Shown: one piece after another, positions 26,593 through 35,474 of the stretch | How the letters are laid out: each line of letters opens with the position of its first letter | Position numbering within the stretch: the first letter of the stretch is position 1 | Assembly (NCBI RefSeq): GCF_037126245.1 | Contig: NZ_CP136925.1 | Coordinates: forward strand, 2,992,001 to 3,056,000 | Length of the DNA: 64,000 nucleotides | Direction: 5' to 3' | From: Mangrovimonas cancribranchiae | GTDB taxonomy: Bacteria > Bacteroidota > Bacteroidia > Flavobacteriales > Flavobacteriaceae | Notes under the pieces: generated by a model | Database searches by the model: none | Seen by the model: only the letters and a program-made list of their open reading frames with translations | Told to the model about the DNA's origin: nothing | Made by a program: the position numbers and the translations under genes

Positions 26593-26898
26593 ATGCCAAG
26601 AACGAGAATAGTCATATTTTTTTCTATTATCTTTATGATGTTCCTCGTAGCTCCTACGGTTATTTCGGTTATTGAAGACACTTACGATCTTACTATTTTT
26701 TATAGTGTTAACGAAGAAGAAAATAAGGAGCAAAATGAAGTTCAAAAGAACTTAGAAGTCAAATATTTAGAAAACCTAGGTTTTGCTAGTGTTTTTTGGG
26801 ATAATGATGAAAATGATTCTTTTAGCTATTACTTAAAAAACTATACACCGCTTGTTTTAGAGTGTGTGTCTCCTCCTCCAGAACAGAACATATTATAA
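26593..26898 (+). CDS. Small single-helix membrane protein of unknown function
   Basis: This 101-residue protein has one N-terminal hydrophobic helix (about residues 5-25, IVIFFSIIFMMFLVAPTVISVI). An acidic soluble part follows (EEENKEQNEVQ, then DNDENDS), and the C-terminus has two prolines after a cysteine. I do not recognise a family. It lies 72 bp before a SulP transporter gene and after a -7 promoter element. It could be an accessory subunit of the transporter cluster, but only position suggests this. Confidence 0.6.
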   Translation: MPRTRIVIFFSIIFMMFLVAPTVISVIEDTYDLTIFYSVNEEENKEQNEVQKNLEVKYLENLGFASVFWDNDENDSFSYYLKNYTPLVLECVSPPPEQNIL

Positions 26899-26970
26899 TA
26901 CGTTTTACACAGTTTTCCAGATGTTACTTCTGGACTGTACTTTATTTTCTAAAATTTTAAAACTTTATAT

Positions 26971-28563
26971 ATGTTCAAGTATATTAAAAGCGACTTGCCA
27001 GCTAGTATTGTCGTGTTTTTTGTGGCTTTACCATTGTGTTTGGGTATTGCACTTGCTAGTGGCGCACCATTATTTTCAGGATTAATAGCCGGAATTATCG
27101 GCGGAATTGTTGTTGGAGCTTTAAGTGGCTCTAAAATAGGCGTTAGTGGCCCAGCTGCTGGATTAGCAGCTATTGTATTAACAGCTATTGGCGCTTTAGG
27201 AGGATACCAAAACTTTTTAGTAGCAGTTGTTATTGCAGGTGTTATTCAAATTTTATTTGGCGTGTTAAAAGCGGGTGTAATAGGCTATTATTTTCCGTCT
27301 TCTGTTATAAAAGGTATGTTAACAGGTATTGGAATTATTATTATTTTAAAACAGATTCCTAACTTTTTTGGTTATGATGAAGAATCTGCTTGGGATTTAG
27401 AATTCTTCGAGATTGATGGAGGGAATACATTTTCAGAGATTTTTCAAGTCATTAATAACATTCATCCTGGAGCCGCTTTAATAGGTGTAATTAGCTTATT
27501 AATATTATTATTTTGGGATAAAGTATTAAGTAAAAAAGGTAAAATATTTCAGTTAATCCAAGGCCCTTTTGTTGCTGTAGTTATAGGTATTATATTCTTT
27601 ACTCTAACCCAAGGGAATAGTTTGTTAAATATAACATCAAACCACTTGGTTAGTGTTCCTATTCCAGAAAGTGCATCCGACTTTTTAAATCAATTTAGTT
27701 TTCCAGACTTTAGTGCAATTACCAATGTAGATATTTGGGTTACGGCTTTTACAATTGCTCTAGTAGCTAGTTTAGAAACACTATTGTGTGTAGAAGCAAC
27801 AGATAAGATAGACCCCGATAAAAATGTAACACCAACTAATAGAGAATTATTAGCGCAAGGAACAGGAAACGTAATTTCTGGTTTAATAGGTGGATTGCCA
27901 ATTACACAAGTTATTGTAAGAAGTTCTGCAAACATTCAATCAGGAGGAAAAAGTAAAATGGCAACTATTATTCATGGTTTCTTATTATTAATTTCTGTTA
28001 TCTTAATACCAACATTACTTAACATGATTCCGCTATCAGTTCTAGCAGCAATTCTATTAATAGTGGGATATAAACTAGCAAAACCACAACTATTTAAACA
28101 AATGTATAAATTAGGGTGGAAACAATTTGTACCTTTTATTGTAACCGTTGTAGGGATTGTATTTACCGATTTACTATTTGGTATAGGTTTAGGACTTTTA
28201 GTAGGTATTGTAGTAATTCTTCTAAAGAGCTATCAAAACTCACACTTCTTACATATTGAAGATAAAAGTAATGGAAAACACAAAATTAAAATGACATTAG
28301 CCGAAGAAGTAACATTCTTTAACAAAGGAGCCATTTTAAAAGAATTAGATAGTTTACCACGCGACACATATCTAGAACTTGATTTAATAAAAACCAGATA
28401 TTTAGACAACGATATTATTGAGATTTTAGATGACTTTTCACACAAAGCTAAAGAGCGAAATATTGATATAAAACTAGTTTCTAAGCGCGGTGTAGAAGAA
28501 AATCCAGAAAGTTTTGCCGAGTTTTTTAGAACAAGACCAAAATCTGATATAAGCTTAAGCTAA
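26971..28563 (+). CDS. SulP family anion transporter, first copy
   Basis: This 530-residue inner-membrane protein has the SulP fold. The N-terminal segment (DLPASIVVFFVALPLCLGIALASGAPLFSGLIAGIIGG) and the SGPAAGLAAIV loop are typical of the family, and PITQVIVRSSANIQSGGKSK marks the second inverted repeat. About ten helices are followed by a C-terminal cytoplasmic STAS-like domain (residues 430-530). Bacterial SulP proteins move bicarbonate, sulfate or carboxylates. The universal stress protein and carbonic anhydrase genes that follow favour bicarbonate; this is inference. Confidence 0.92.
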   Translation: MFKYIKSDLPASIVVFFVALPLCLGIALASGAPLFSGLIAGIIGGIVVGALSGSKIGVSGPAAGLAAIVLTAIGALGGYQNFLVAVVIAGVIQILFGVLKAGVIGYYFPSSVIKGMLTGIGIIIILKQIPNFFGYDEESAWDLEFFEIDGGNTFSEIFQVINNIHPGAALIGVISLLILLFWDKVLSKKGKIFQLIQGPFVAVVIGIIFFTLTQGNSLLNITSNHLVSVPIPESASDFLNQFSFPDFSAITNVDIWVTAFTIALVASLETLLCVEATDKIDPDKNVTPTNRELLAQGTGNVISGLIGGLPITQVIVRSSANIQSGGKSKMATIIHGFLLLISVILIPTLLNMIPLSVLAAILLIVGYKLAKPQLFKQMYKLGWKQFVPFIVTVVGIVFTDLLFGIGLGLLVGIVVILLKSYQNSHFLHIEDKSNGKHKIKMTLAEEVTFFNKGAILKELDSLPRDTYLELDLIKTRYLDNDIIEILDDFSHKAKERNIDIKLVSKRGVEENPESFAEFFRTRPKSDISLS

Positions 28564-28568
28564 TTGCT

Positions 28569-29360
28569 ATGGGAAAGCCTAAACATAACATTCTTCTACT
28601 GGCAGATTTAAAAAAGCCAGTAGAAGATATTTTAAAAAGTACTGTTAGTTTAGCAAAAATGATTCATGCTGATATTGAATTATTTCATGTTAAACAACTT
28701 ACAGATATTGTTAAACGAGAAAGTCAATTGTCAGCTATGCGAACGCTTAACGAAACGCATTCAAAAACAGATAAGCAGCTTTTAAGTTTAATAGAGCCAA
28801 TAGCCAAAACGTACGACGTAAATATTAATTACAACTATGTTTTTGGAAATGTTAAAACAGAAATAGGTAATTATATAGAACAACAACAACCAGATATTGT
28901 TGTTTTAGGCAAACGCAATAACTCGTTTAATCCTTTGGGAAATAATATTACCGATTTTGTGTTAAAGCAATTTAAAGGTACTGTTATGATAGCCAATAAT
29001 AACAATCTTATCGATTTTGAAAAAGGGTTTAACTTTGGCGTGTTTAATGTAACTAACGAATTTCAAAATCAAATGTTTATAAAAGATTTAATGGCTTATA
29101 TTAACAAGCCTTTAAAATCATTTCAAATTGTAGGAGAACCCCCCGCAAAAATTAAATATAAAGACGATGTTGTGGAGCATGTTTTTGATCAAGGAAGCAA
29201 CGCCATAAAAAACGTGTCTAATTATCTATTAAAAAGCAATATTAATTTATTGTGTGTAGAGAGAGATAAAAATAATGCTACTCAAACACCAATAAAAGAT
29301 ATTGTTAATAATCTTAATGTTTCCCTGTTTATCACAGGAAATAGAAACTATTCATCTTAA
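28569..29360 (+). CDS. Universal stress protein-like protein, first copy
   Basis: This 263-residue protein is made of two UspA-like halves. The first has the alpha/beta pattern (NILLLADLKKPVEDILKSTVSLAKMIHADIELFHV, then QQPDIVVLGKRNNS); the second is divergent. The clear G-rich ATP-binding motif is weak, so it may not bind ATP. It starts 5 bp after the SulP stop codon and is followed 12 bp later by the carbonic anhydrase gene. A role in sensing or regulating transport is plausible but unproven. Confidence 0.82.
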   Translation: MGKPKHNILLLADLKKPVEDILKSTVSLAKMIHADIELFHVKQLTDIVKRESQLSAMRTLNETHSKTDKQLLSLIEPIAKTYDVNINYNYVFGNVKTEIGNYIEQQQPDIVVLGKRNNSFNPLGNNITDFVLKQFKGTVMIANNNNLIDFEKGFNFGVFNVTNEFQNQMFIKDLMAYINKPLKSFQIVGEPPAKIKYKDDVVEHVFDQGSNAIKNVSNYLLKSNINLLCVERDKNNATQTPIKDIVNNLNVSLFITGNRNYSS

Positions 29361-29372
29361 AAAATAAAACAA

Positions 29373-30002
29373 ATGAAAGCACATACAAAAGAAACACAGG
29401 CAACCATGACGCCTCAAAAAGCATTGCAGTTTTTAAAAGAAGGAAACCAACGGTTTCAAAGCAACCTTAAAGCAAACCGAAATCTTTTAGAGCAAGTAAA
29501 CGATACCAGCGATGGGCAATTTCCTTTTGCAACTATTTTAAGTTGTATCGATTCGCGTGTTTCAGCAGAATTAGTATTCGATCAAGGTTTAGGAGATATT
29601 TTTAGCGTGCGAATTGCAGGTAACTTTGTAAATGAAGACATTCTAGGAAGCATGGAATTTGCTAGTAAATTAGCAGGTACGAAATTAATTGTCGTTCTAG
29701 GGCATACAAGTTGTGGTGCTATTAAAGGTGCTTGCGACGATGCTAAGCTAGGTAATCTTACAAGCATGTTGGCTAAGATAAAACCAGCAGTAGAAGCTGT
29801 TTCAGAACCTCAAGATAAAAGCCTTAGAAACTCTAAAAACTTAGAGTTCGTGGATAACGTAGCTAAAAAAAATGTTGCTTTAACAATAGAAAATATAAGG
29901 CAACAAAGCCCAGTACTAAAAGAAATGGAAGACAACAACGAAATTAAAATTGTTGGTGCTATGTACGACATTAATACCGGAGGTGTTTCTTTTTTTGAAT
30001 AA
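29373..30002 (+). CDS. Beta-carbonic anhydrase
   Basis: The enzyme interconverts CO2 and bicarbonate. The 209-residue protein carries the beta-class zinc ligands: cysteine 58 in SCIDSR with the aspartate-arginine pair D60/R62, histidine 111 and cysteine 114 in GHTSCGAIKGA. The end VGAMYDINTGGVSFF is also typical of the class. It lies between two SulP transporter genes, which suggests a bicarbonate uptake and hydration module supplying carboxylases. The ATG at 29373 gives a short N-terminal extension, and a second ATG lies 11 codons later (29406). No signal peptide is seen, so it is cytoplasmic. Confidence 0.93.
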   Translation: MKAHTKETQATMTPQKALQFLKEGNQRFQSNLKANRNLLEQVNDTSDGQFPFATILSCIDSRVSAELVFDQGLGDIFSVRIAGNFVNEDILGSMEFASKLAGTKLIVVLGHTSCGAIKGACDDAKLGNLTSMLAKIKPAVEAVSEPQDKSLRNSKNLEFVDNVAKKNVALTIENIRQQSPVLKEMEDNNEIKIVGAMYDINTGGVSFFE

Positions 30003-30025
30003 GAAAACACGCTAACAAATAATAT

Positions 30026-30060
30026 AAAAAAAAGACTGTTATTATAGCAGTCTTTTTTTT
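30026..30060 (+). terminator. Intrinsic terminator after carbonic anhydrase
   Basis: Stem AAAAGACTG / CAGTCTTTT runs into eight T. It lies 24 bp after the stop and 29 bp before the second SulP start, so that gene probably has its own promoter or depends on readthrough. Confidence 0.85.
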
Positions 30061-30089
30061 ATATTATAAATTCAAAATATTACCCAATT

Positions 30090-31955
30090 ATGAAAAAGTT
30101 CTTCTCAAATATAAAAGGCGATGCTTTTGGTGGTATTACAGCTGGTATTGTTGCATTACCATTGGCTTTAGCATTTGGTGTATCCTCTGGTTTAGGTCCA
30201 AGTGCAGGACTCTATGGTGCTATTTTTATTAGTTTTTTTGCCTCGCTTTTTGGAGGAACAAATACACAAATATCAGGGCCAACAGCTCCAATGACAGCAG
30301 TAAGTATGGTTGTTATTGCGGGTATTATTGCTGCTAATGATGGCGATGTTAACAAGGCCTTACCAGCTATTTTAACAGTGTTTTTGTTGGCAGGTTTAAT
30401 GCAAATAGGTTTAGGAGCTTTAGGTTTAGGTAAGTATATTAGATATATTCCTTACCCGGTAGTATCGGGATTTATGACGGCTATTGGTGTTATTATTTTA
30501 ATAACACAAATACTCCCAGCAGTAGGCTATTATCCAAAGGAAGACATGAGTTTTGTAGATACTTTTAAACCCCAAGCCGAAGAAGTTATTTTAGAAAACA
30601 TTTTAAAAGAAGAAGCAGGCGAAGGTATTCTAGTTTTAGAAGACTTTAAAGAAACCATTAATAGAGCAGAAAAAGTTACTGAAGCAGATATTTTAAAAGA
30701 ATCTAAAACCTTAGCCGCAAAAGAAGCTTCAGGTGTGTTAGGAACGTTTAAAGTTATAGGTAGAGCCTTAGGGAACGTTAATTGGTTGGAAGTTTTATTA
30801 GCACTTGGAACAATACTTATTATTTATGGTTTCAAACGAATTACTACCGCTATACCAAGCACCTTAGTCGCTTTATTAGTCATGTCTGGAATTGCTGTAG
30901 GTTTTGGGGTAAATTATCGCCCAATTGAAGAAATTCCTAGTGGTTTCCCCATACCAAATCTTGAAATTATAACACAATTTCAATTAAGTAGTATTACACC
31001 TTACATCTTTACAGCATTAACCTTAGCACTTTTAGGAGCCATAGATTCCTTGCTAACAAGTGTTGTTGCAGATAATATGACTAAAACTAAGCACAAACCG
31101 AATAAAGAATTAGTTGGACAAGGAATTGGAAATAGTATAGCAGCTGTTTTTGGAGGACTTCCAGGAGCAGGAGCAACTATAAGAACGGTTGTTAATATTC
31201 AATCAGGAGGAAAAACTAGGTTATCTGGTATGATTGCTGGTGTGTTGTTATTGGTTATTCTACTAGCATTAGGACCAATAGCTTCTCGCATTCCTGCAGC
31301 GGTATTAGCAGGTATTTTAATAACCGTAGGGATTGGTGTTATGGATTATAAAGGCTTACGTGCTATCCCAGCGCTTCCTAAGGATATTAAATTTGGACCA
31401 ATAAAGTTAAGTTCTGAAGTTTTAGTTATGCTAGTGGTTTTAATATTATCTACATTCTGGAATTTAGTTTATGCAGTTGGAATAGGTTTAGTCATTGCTT
31501 CGTTAATGTTTATGAAAAAAATAGGAGATCTTACAGCTAGACGATCCGATGTAAAAACGTTATCTCAAGAAAAAGCCTGGGCAGATGAAAAAGATTTCCC
31601 CGAAAAGCTCAAAGAAGAAGTGTTTATTAAACATTTAAAGGGGCCGTTGTTTTTTGGATCGACTAGCGATTTTCAAAGTTTATCGGCACAAATCCCTAAA
31701 ACCGCATCAACTGTTGTTATTCGATTAGGAAGAATGCAATATATGGATCAATCTGGGTTATATGCCATGGAAGATGTGCTGCAAGAACTACGTAATAACA
31801 AAGTGCAAATCTTGTTTGTAGATTTATTAAAACAACCTAAATATATGATGGAACGAATTGGCATTATTCCCGATTTAATTTCTCAAGAACATATCTTTAA
31901 AAATTTTAAAGATTGCACTCAATGGATAAAAAATAATGTGAAAGACGAGTATTGA
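30090..31955 (+). CDS. SulP family anion transporter with STAS domain, second copy
   Basis: At 621 residues it is longer than the first copy. The transmembrane core (FGGITAGIVALPLALAFGVSSGLGPSAGLYGAI, then the GPTAPMTAVSMVV loop and GGLPGAGATIRTVVNIQSGGKTR) has about ten helices. It includes an unusual hydrophilic insertion at about residues 150-230, rich in E and K, between helices. A STAS domain closes the protein (LKGPLFFGSTSDFQSL, RMQYMDQSGLYAMEDVLQEL). The transported anion is probably bicarbonate or sulfate. It is preceded by a terminator and followed by a perfect palindrome. Confidence 0.92.
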   Translation: MKKFFSNIKGDAFGGITAGIVALPLALAFGVSSGLGPSAGLYGAIFISFFASLFGGTNTQISGPTAPMTAVSMVVIAGIIAANDGDVNKALPAILTVFLLAGLMQIGLGALGLGKYIRYIPYPVVSGFMTAIGVIILITQILPAVGYYPKEDMSFVDTFKPQAEEVILENILKEEAGEGILVLEDFKETINRAEKVTEADILKESKTLAAKEASGVLGTFKVIGRALGNVNWLEVLLALGTILIIYGFKRITTAIPSTLVALLVMSGIAVGFGVNYRPIEEIPSGFPIPNLEIITQFQLSSITPYIFTALTLALLGAIDSLLTSVVADNMTKTKHKPNKELVGQGIGNSIAAVFGGLPGAGATIRTVVNIQSGGKTRLSGMIAGVLLLVILLALGPIASRIPAAVLAGILITVGIGVMDYKGLRAIPALPKDIKFGPIKLSSEVLVMLVVLILSTFWNLVYAVGIGLVIASLMFMKKIGDLTARRSDVKTLSQEKAWADEKDFPEKLKEEVFIKHLKGPLFFGSTSDFQSLSAQIPKTASTVVIRLGRMQYMDQSGLYAMEDVLQELRNNKVQILFVDLLKQPKYMMERIGIIPDLISQEHIFKNFKDCTQWIKNNVKDEY

Positions 31956-31961
31956 AATAAA

Positions 31962-31989
31962 CAAAGCCGTTTCAATTGAAACGGCTTTG
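31962..31989. terminator. 28-bp perfect palindrome between the SulP and HmuY genes
   Basis: The half-site CAAAGCCGTTTCAA is followed directly by its exact complement, with no loop. The plus-strand side lacks a T-run. On the minus strand TTTATTTC follows, so it probably terminates the HmuY transcript and may also serve the SulP gene. Confidence 0.6.
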
Positions 31990-32031
31990 ATGCTTAAAAA
32001 ACTAAACTAATTCCAAATATGGATTAAGATG

Positions 32032-33216
32032 TTACTGCAACAATTCATATTGAAATTGAGGAAAGCCACGTTCACCTGTGTTGCTTTCAACGGCCGTAAA
32101 TCTTAGTTTGTAGTAGTTGTCATCTGTATCTTTTATAATGTAGTATCTGTCCTCTCTTACAGAAGTTTCACCAGTCATATAATCTACACTTCTCCAACCA
32201 CTACCAACAACAGCACGATCATTATAGACAAAATTAGCTTCATTAACATTAGTTATTGAAAAATTAGTAAAACTGGGTGTTGTATCATCTTCTATTGTAA
32301 TTTGATATAAACCTACACCACCTAGTGTATTATGTGTTGTATAATCTGAATAGGTTAAACCTGCTGCTAAATTTCCTTGTAAGCCATAATAAGAGAATAC
32401 ACCACCAAAATCTATATCCCAGTCTGATGCCATTGGTTCAACGTCAACGATTTGTCCATTTGTTAAACTTACTGCAGTAAGGTTATAGTTGTTATCTTTG
32501 CTTACGGTTATTTCAGAATAATCGGTCGTGTTGCTTAATTCTGCATATTGTATTGTGTAGCTACTTCCATCTGTTAATACTCTAATTTTCATAAAGCCTC
32601 TAGGGTCACCAGTAGTATTTAACGACCCATTGTTTGTTGTTGGGATTTCGTTTCCTAAATTTACAACATATACATTGTTATCACTATCTGTTGTAGAGAT
32701 TTCACTAAAAGCTGTACCTGTTAATTCCCCTTCTTTACTGTCTGTAAAAGAAATGCTTGCATCAAGATCACCATATTGTGTATATCCTACAGGTAAACCT
32801 TGCATTAATTCAGCAACAGTATTAACAGTTACTGTAGTTGGGGAAAAGTTTTGATCTAATGCATTAAGAGTTAATGGGGATGTTAAAGTGGTGGTTTCGG
32901 TTACTGTTGTAATGTCAGTAATGCTTTCGAGTTCTGCGGCAGACACCAATAAAGCGTTGTTTAAGAAAATTCTGTTTTCCGAACCGTTATATACAGCAAT
33001 TTCCCAAGTATCACGATTTACAGCTATCTGCTCACCTGTGCTTAAATCTACATAAACACGATTAGGTTGATTAAAACCACCTACTTCTGGATCTATAATT
33101 CCACCAGAAGATGGAGGCGTTGATACAACTGGAGTTCCGCTGTTATCGTCACTACTACAACTTGTTATTAGAGTAGCTGTTACAAAAAATATTAGTGTTA
33201 AAAATTTGTTTCTCAT
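32032..33216 (-). CDS. HmuY family lipoprotein
   Basis: This 394-residue lipoprotein has a signal peptide with cysteine 20 in LITSCSS. The HmuY-type pattern is VYVDLSTGEQIAVNRDTWEIAVYNG near residues 53-75, and a later copy (GQIVDVEPMASDWDIDFGGVFSY) suggests two related domains. HmuY proteins bind heme at the cell surface in Porphyromonas gingivalis, next to the receptor HmuR. The gene follows a TonB-dependent receptor by 11 bp, the same arrangement. Heme binding is inferred, and ligand residues cannot be assigned by eye. Confidence 0.82.
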   Translation of the reverse strand: MRNKFLTLIFFVTATLITSCSSDDNSGTPVVSTPPSSGGIIDPEVGGFNQPNRVYVDLSTGEQIAVNRDTWEIAVYNGSENRIFLNNALLVSAAELESITDITTVTETTTLTSPLTLNALDQNFSPTTVTVNTVAELMQGLPVGYTQYGDLDASISFTDSKEGELTGTAFSEISTTDSDNNVYVVNLGNEIPTTNNGSLNTTGDPRGFMKIRVLTDGSSYTIQYAELSNTTDYSEITVSKDNNYNLTAVSLTNGQIVDVEPMASDWDIDFGGVFSYYGLQGNLAAGLTYSDYTTHNTLGGVGLYQITIEDDTTPSFTNFSITNVNEANFVYNDRAVVGSGWRSVDYMTGETSVREDRYYIIKDTDDNYYKLRFTAVESNTGERGFPQFQYELLQ

Positions 33217-33227
33217 AATTATTAGTA

Positions 33228-35375
33228 TTAAAAATTTAGGTTATATGATAGTTTTAAAAAGTAAGATCGGCCGTTACCAATTAGTCTTGAACTTGATGTT
33301 GGAGTAGTGTGGGCTCCGGCTGAAGTACCTGTGTTTATGCTTACAACATCTAATAGGTTTCTTGCGCCTAGCGTTGCGCTTATTTTGGACGAAATATCTG
33401 TTCTTATTGAAGCATTTAACCAAGTAAAAGCATCGGTCTCTCCAATAAATAATTCGTTATTCGTATTGGTAAATACATTTTGTGTTTTACCAGTATATTT
33501 TAATTGGCTTGAAATTGTGGTGTTCCACTTAGTTATTTTATATGCCAATGAGGTTTGTAGGTTTAAACTCCACAAATAATCAGAGGAGTTATTAAAAGAC
33601 TCATTAATAGCATTTGTAATGCCTAAATATGTAGCACCTAAACCGATGTTCCAGTTTTTATAGATAAAACTATTGTCTAAAGTGAATCCTAACCGTTTGC
33701 TATAATCTATATTATCTTGTGTAAATAGAGTTCTACCATCTTCTTCTGTAGTAATGCTAGCTATAGCGTCTTTTAGGTCAATAAAAAAGAATGTAAAGCT
33801 AGGGTTTAAAACCCCTTCTTTAGCAATTATATAGCTGTCTTTTAGGTTTGTAAAAATAGAGATGCCATCTTCTGGCTCTAACTCAGGATTACCTTGTACA
33901 TTATGGTTAGAGTCAACAAAATAGTAGAATAGTTCTTCAAAATTTGGGGCTCTGTATGCCGAACCTACAACAGCTTTTAATTTTAGTGTCTCTGAAAAAT
34001 CATAGGTAGATGATAACGACCAAATTAGATGACTGTTAAATTGAGAACTGTTTGTAAATCTGGCACCTGGGTTTATAGATAGATTTTTTGAAGGTTGAAA
34101 TTCGGTAATACCAAATAATTCATAATTGGTAATTGTATTTTTAACTACATCACTAGAATAATCACCTGTAGCTATGGCATCAAAACCAGATTGATTTGTG
34201 AATTCATAACCTAATTGCAAATCAAAAAAACTAGATTTTGATATTATATTATTTACGAAAGCTTTAGAGTACCATACTTCAGATGATTGGCTTACAGCAT
34301 CAGTTAAAACAGAATCTGTATGTCTTTGAAGAATGTTGTAAACATATTCTTTATAGTTGCGTTTTTGATTTTGATAGGAAAACGTGAAGTTATATTTAGT
34401 AGCACCATGTAATGGCCCAGAAATATTTAAATTATTTACCCATCTATTAGTATTGTATTTTTGATCTACAGCTGTAGGGTTGAGCCTACCGTTAAGATAT
34501 CTACCATTAACATGCCTATCATAAATATCTAAATCTTCATTGAAATATTGTAGCTTATAAAAGAAGTTATGTTTATTTACGTCTAAATTGACATTTCCAG
34601 ATACCGTGATTTGTTCTTTGGGATTCCATTCTGTACCACGCAGACTGTCATTAACAACACTACCTTCTTGGGTGTTTATGTTTACGTAGTCTTTGCCTTT
34701 ATAGGAGTTATAAAAACCTGCAAAATCATTTCTTGAAATACCCAATGAATAGGATAATTTTTCATTAACCTGATTTGTAGCCTTAACATTTTGAATATGC
34801 CTTCCTTTATCAAAAAACTCAAACTCGTTACCAACTGTTTCTTCTTGTAGAGACAATTGAAGTTCCCAACCATTGTCATTTAGTCCTCTTTTGGTAATAA
34901 TATTAATTACACCAGCAACTGAATTATCGCCATAAAGAACACCCATTGAGCCTTCTACTATCTCTATACGTTCAACATCATCTAAGTTTATTTGAGTAAT
35001 ATCTATATTATTTCCAAGGCCATTATCACTAATAATAGGAATACCGTCAAGCAAAATTTTAACGTATTGTCCATCTAACCCAAATAAACTTACTGTAGAA
35101 CGACCATTAGAAGCATCGGGATTTACCGTGATGTTTAGGTTGTTGAAAAGAACATCAGCTAAGTTGTTTCCAGCTACATTTGCAATATCTTTTCTTTTTA
35201 TTGTTTCCACGGTAAACAACTTTTTACTTACCGACATAACATTACTTTCTCCAACTATAACAACTTCTTCTAACGTCTCAACTTTGGTGGTGTCTTGTTC
35301 TTTTTCTTGAGCACTAAGTATGCTACACAAAAAAAGTAAAAAATAAACAACGATTTTATTTTTATTTAGACTCAT
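33228..35375 (-). CDS. TonB-dependent receptor, likely for heme or another iron source
   Basis: This 715-residue outer-membrane receptor has a signal peptide (about 22 residues, ending LSAQ). The plug domain shows KRKDIANVAGNNLADVLFNNLNITVNPDASNGRSTVSLFGLDGQYVKILLDGIPI, and a 22-strand barrel follows, ending in SYFLKLSYNLNF with the terminal aromatic residue. The ligand is inferred from the downstream HmuY gene. Its promoter region has a -7 element (TATATTTG on the minus strand, 35394-35401) and a palindrome (35406-35430) that may be a metal-responsive operator. Confidence 0.92.
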   Translation of the reverse strand: MSLNKNKIVVYFLLFLCSILSAQEKEQDTTKVETLEEVVIVGESNVMSVSKKLFTVETIKRKDIANVAGNNLADVLFNNLNITVNPDASNGRSTVSLFGLDGQYVKILLDGIPIISDNGLGNNIDITQINLDDVERIEIVEGSMGVLYGDNSVAGVINIITKRGLNDNGWELQLSLQEETVGNEFEFFDKGRHIQNVKATNQVNEKLSYSLGISRNDFAGFYNSYKGKDYVNINTQEGSVVNDSLRGTEWNPKEQITVSGNVNLDVNKHNFFYKLQYFNEDLDIYDRHVNGRYLNGRLNPTAVDQKYNTNRWVNNLNISGPLHGATKYNFTFSYQNQKRNYKEYVYNILQRHTDSVLTDAVSQSSEVWYSKAFVNNIISKSSFFDLQLGYEFTNQSGFDAIATGDYSSDVVKNTITNYELFGITEFQPSKNLSINPGARFTNSSQFNSHLIWSLSSTYDFSETLKLKAVVGSAYRAPNFEELFYYFVDSNHNVQGNPELEPEDGISIFTNLKDSYIIAKEGVLNPSFTFFFIDLKDAIASITTEEDGRTLFTQDNIDYSKRLGFTLDNSFIYKNWNIGLGATYLGITNAINESFNNSSDYLWSLNLQTSLAYKITKWNTTISSQLKYTGKTQNVFTNTNNELFIGETDAFTWLNASIRTDISSKISATLGARNLLDVVSINTGTSAGAHTTPTSSSRLIGNGRSYFLKLSYNLNF

Positions 35376-35393
35376 TCTTCTTTATTTTTGTCG

Positions 35394-35401
35394 CAAATAT
35401 A
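35394..35401 (-). promoter_or_regulatory. -7 element of the TonB receptor gene
   Basis: On the minus strand it reads TATATTTG, an exact TAnnTTTG, 18 bp before the ATG at 35375. The palindrome at 35406-35430 lies just upstream, in the position where a bound repressor would block initiation. Confidence 0.5.
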
Positions 35402-35405
35402 TAAT

Positions 35406-35430
35406 CTTATTTTAAATCAGTCTAAATAAG
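35406..35430. promoter_or_regulatory. Inverted repeat, possible iron-responsive operator
   Basis: CTTATTT and AAATAAG flank TAAATCAGTCT. The core recalls the AT-rich palindromes bound by Fur-type regulators. It lies between the divergent TonB receptor and DUF6607 genes and could control both. A second AGTCTAAAT is found at the receptor start codon on the minus strand. No regulator is proven. Confidence 0.4.
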
Positions 35431-35474
35431 AATGATGTTTTTTAATTTTTTATAAACACAAATCATACTTAAAA

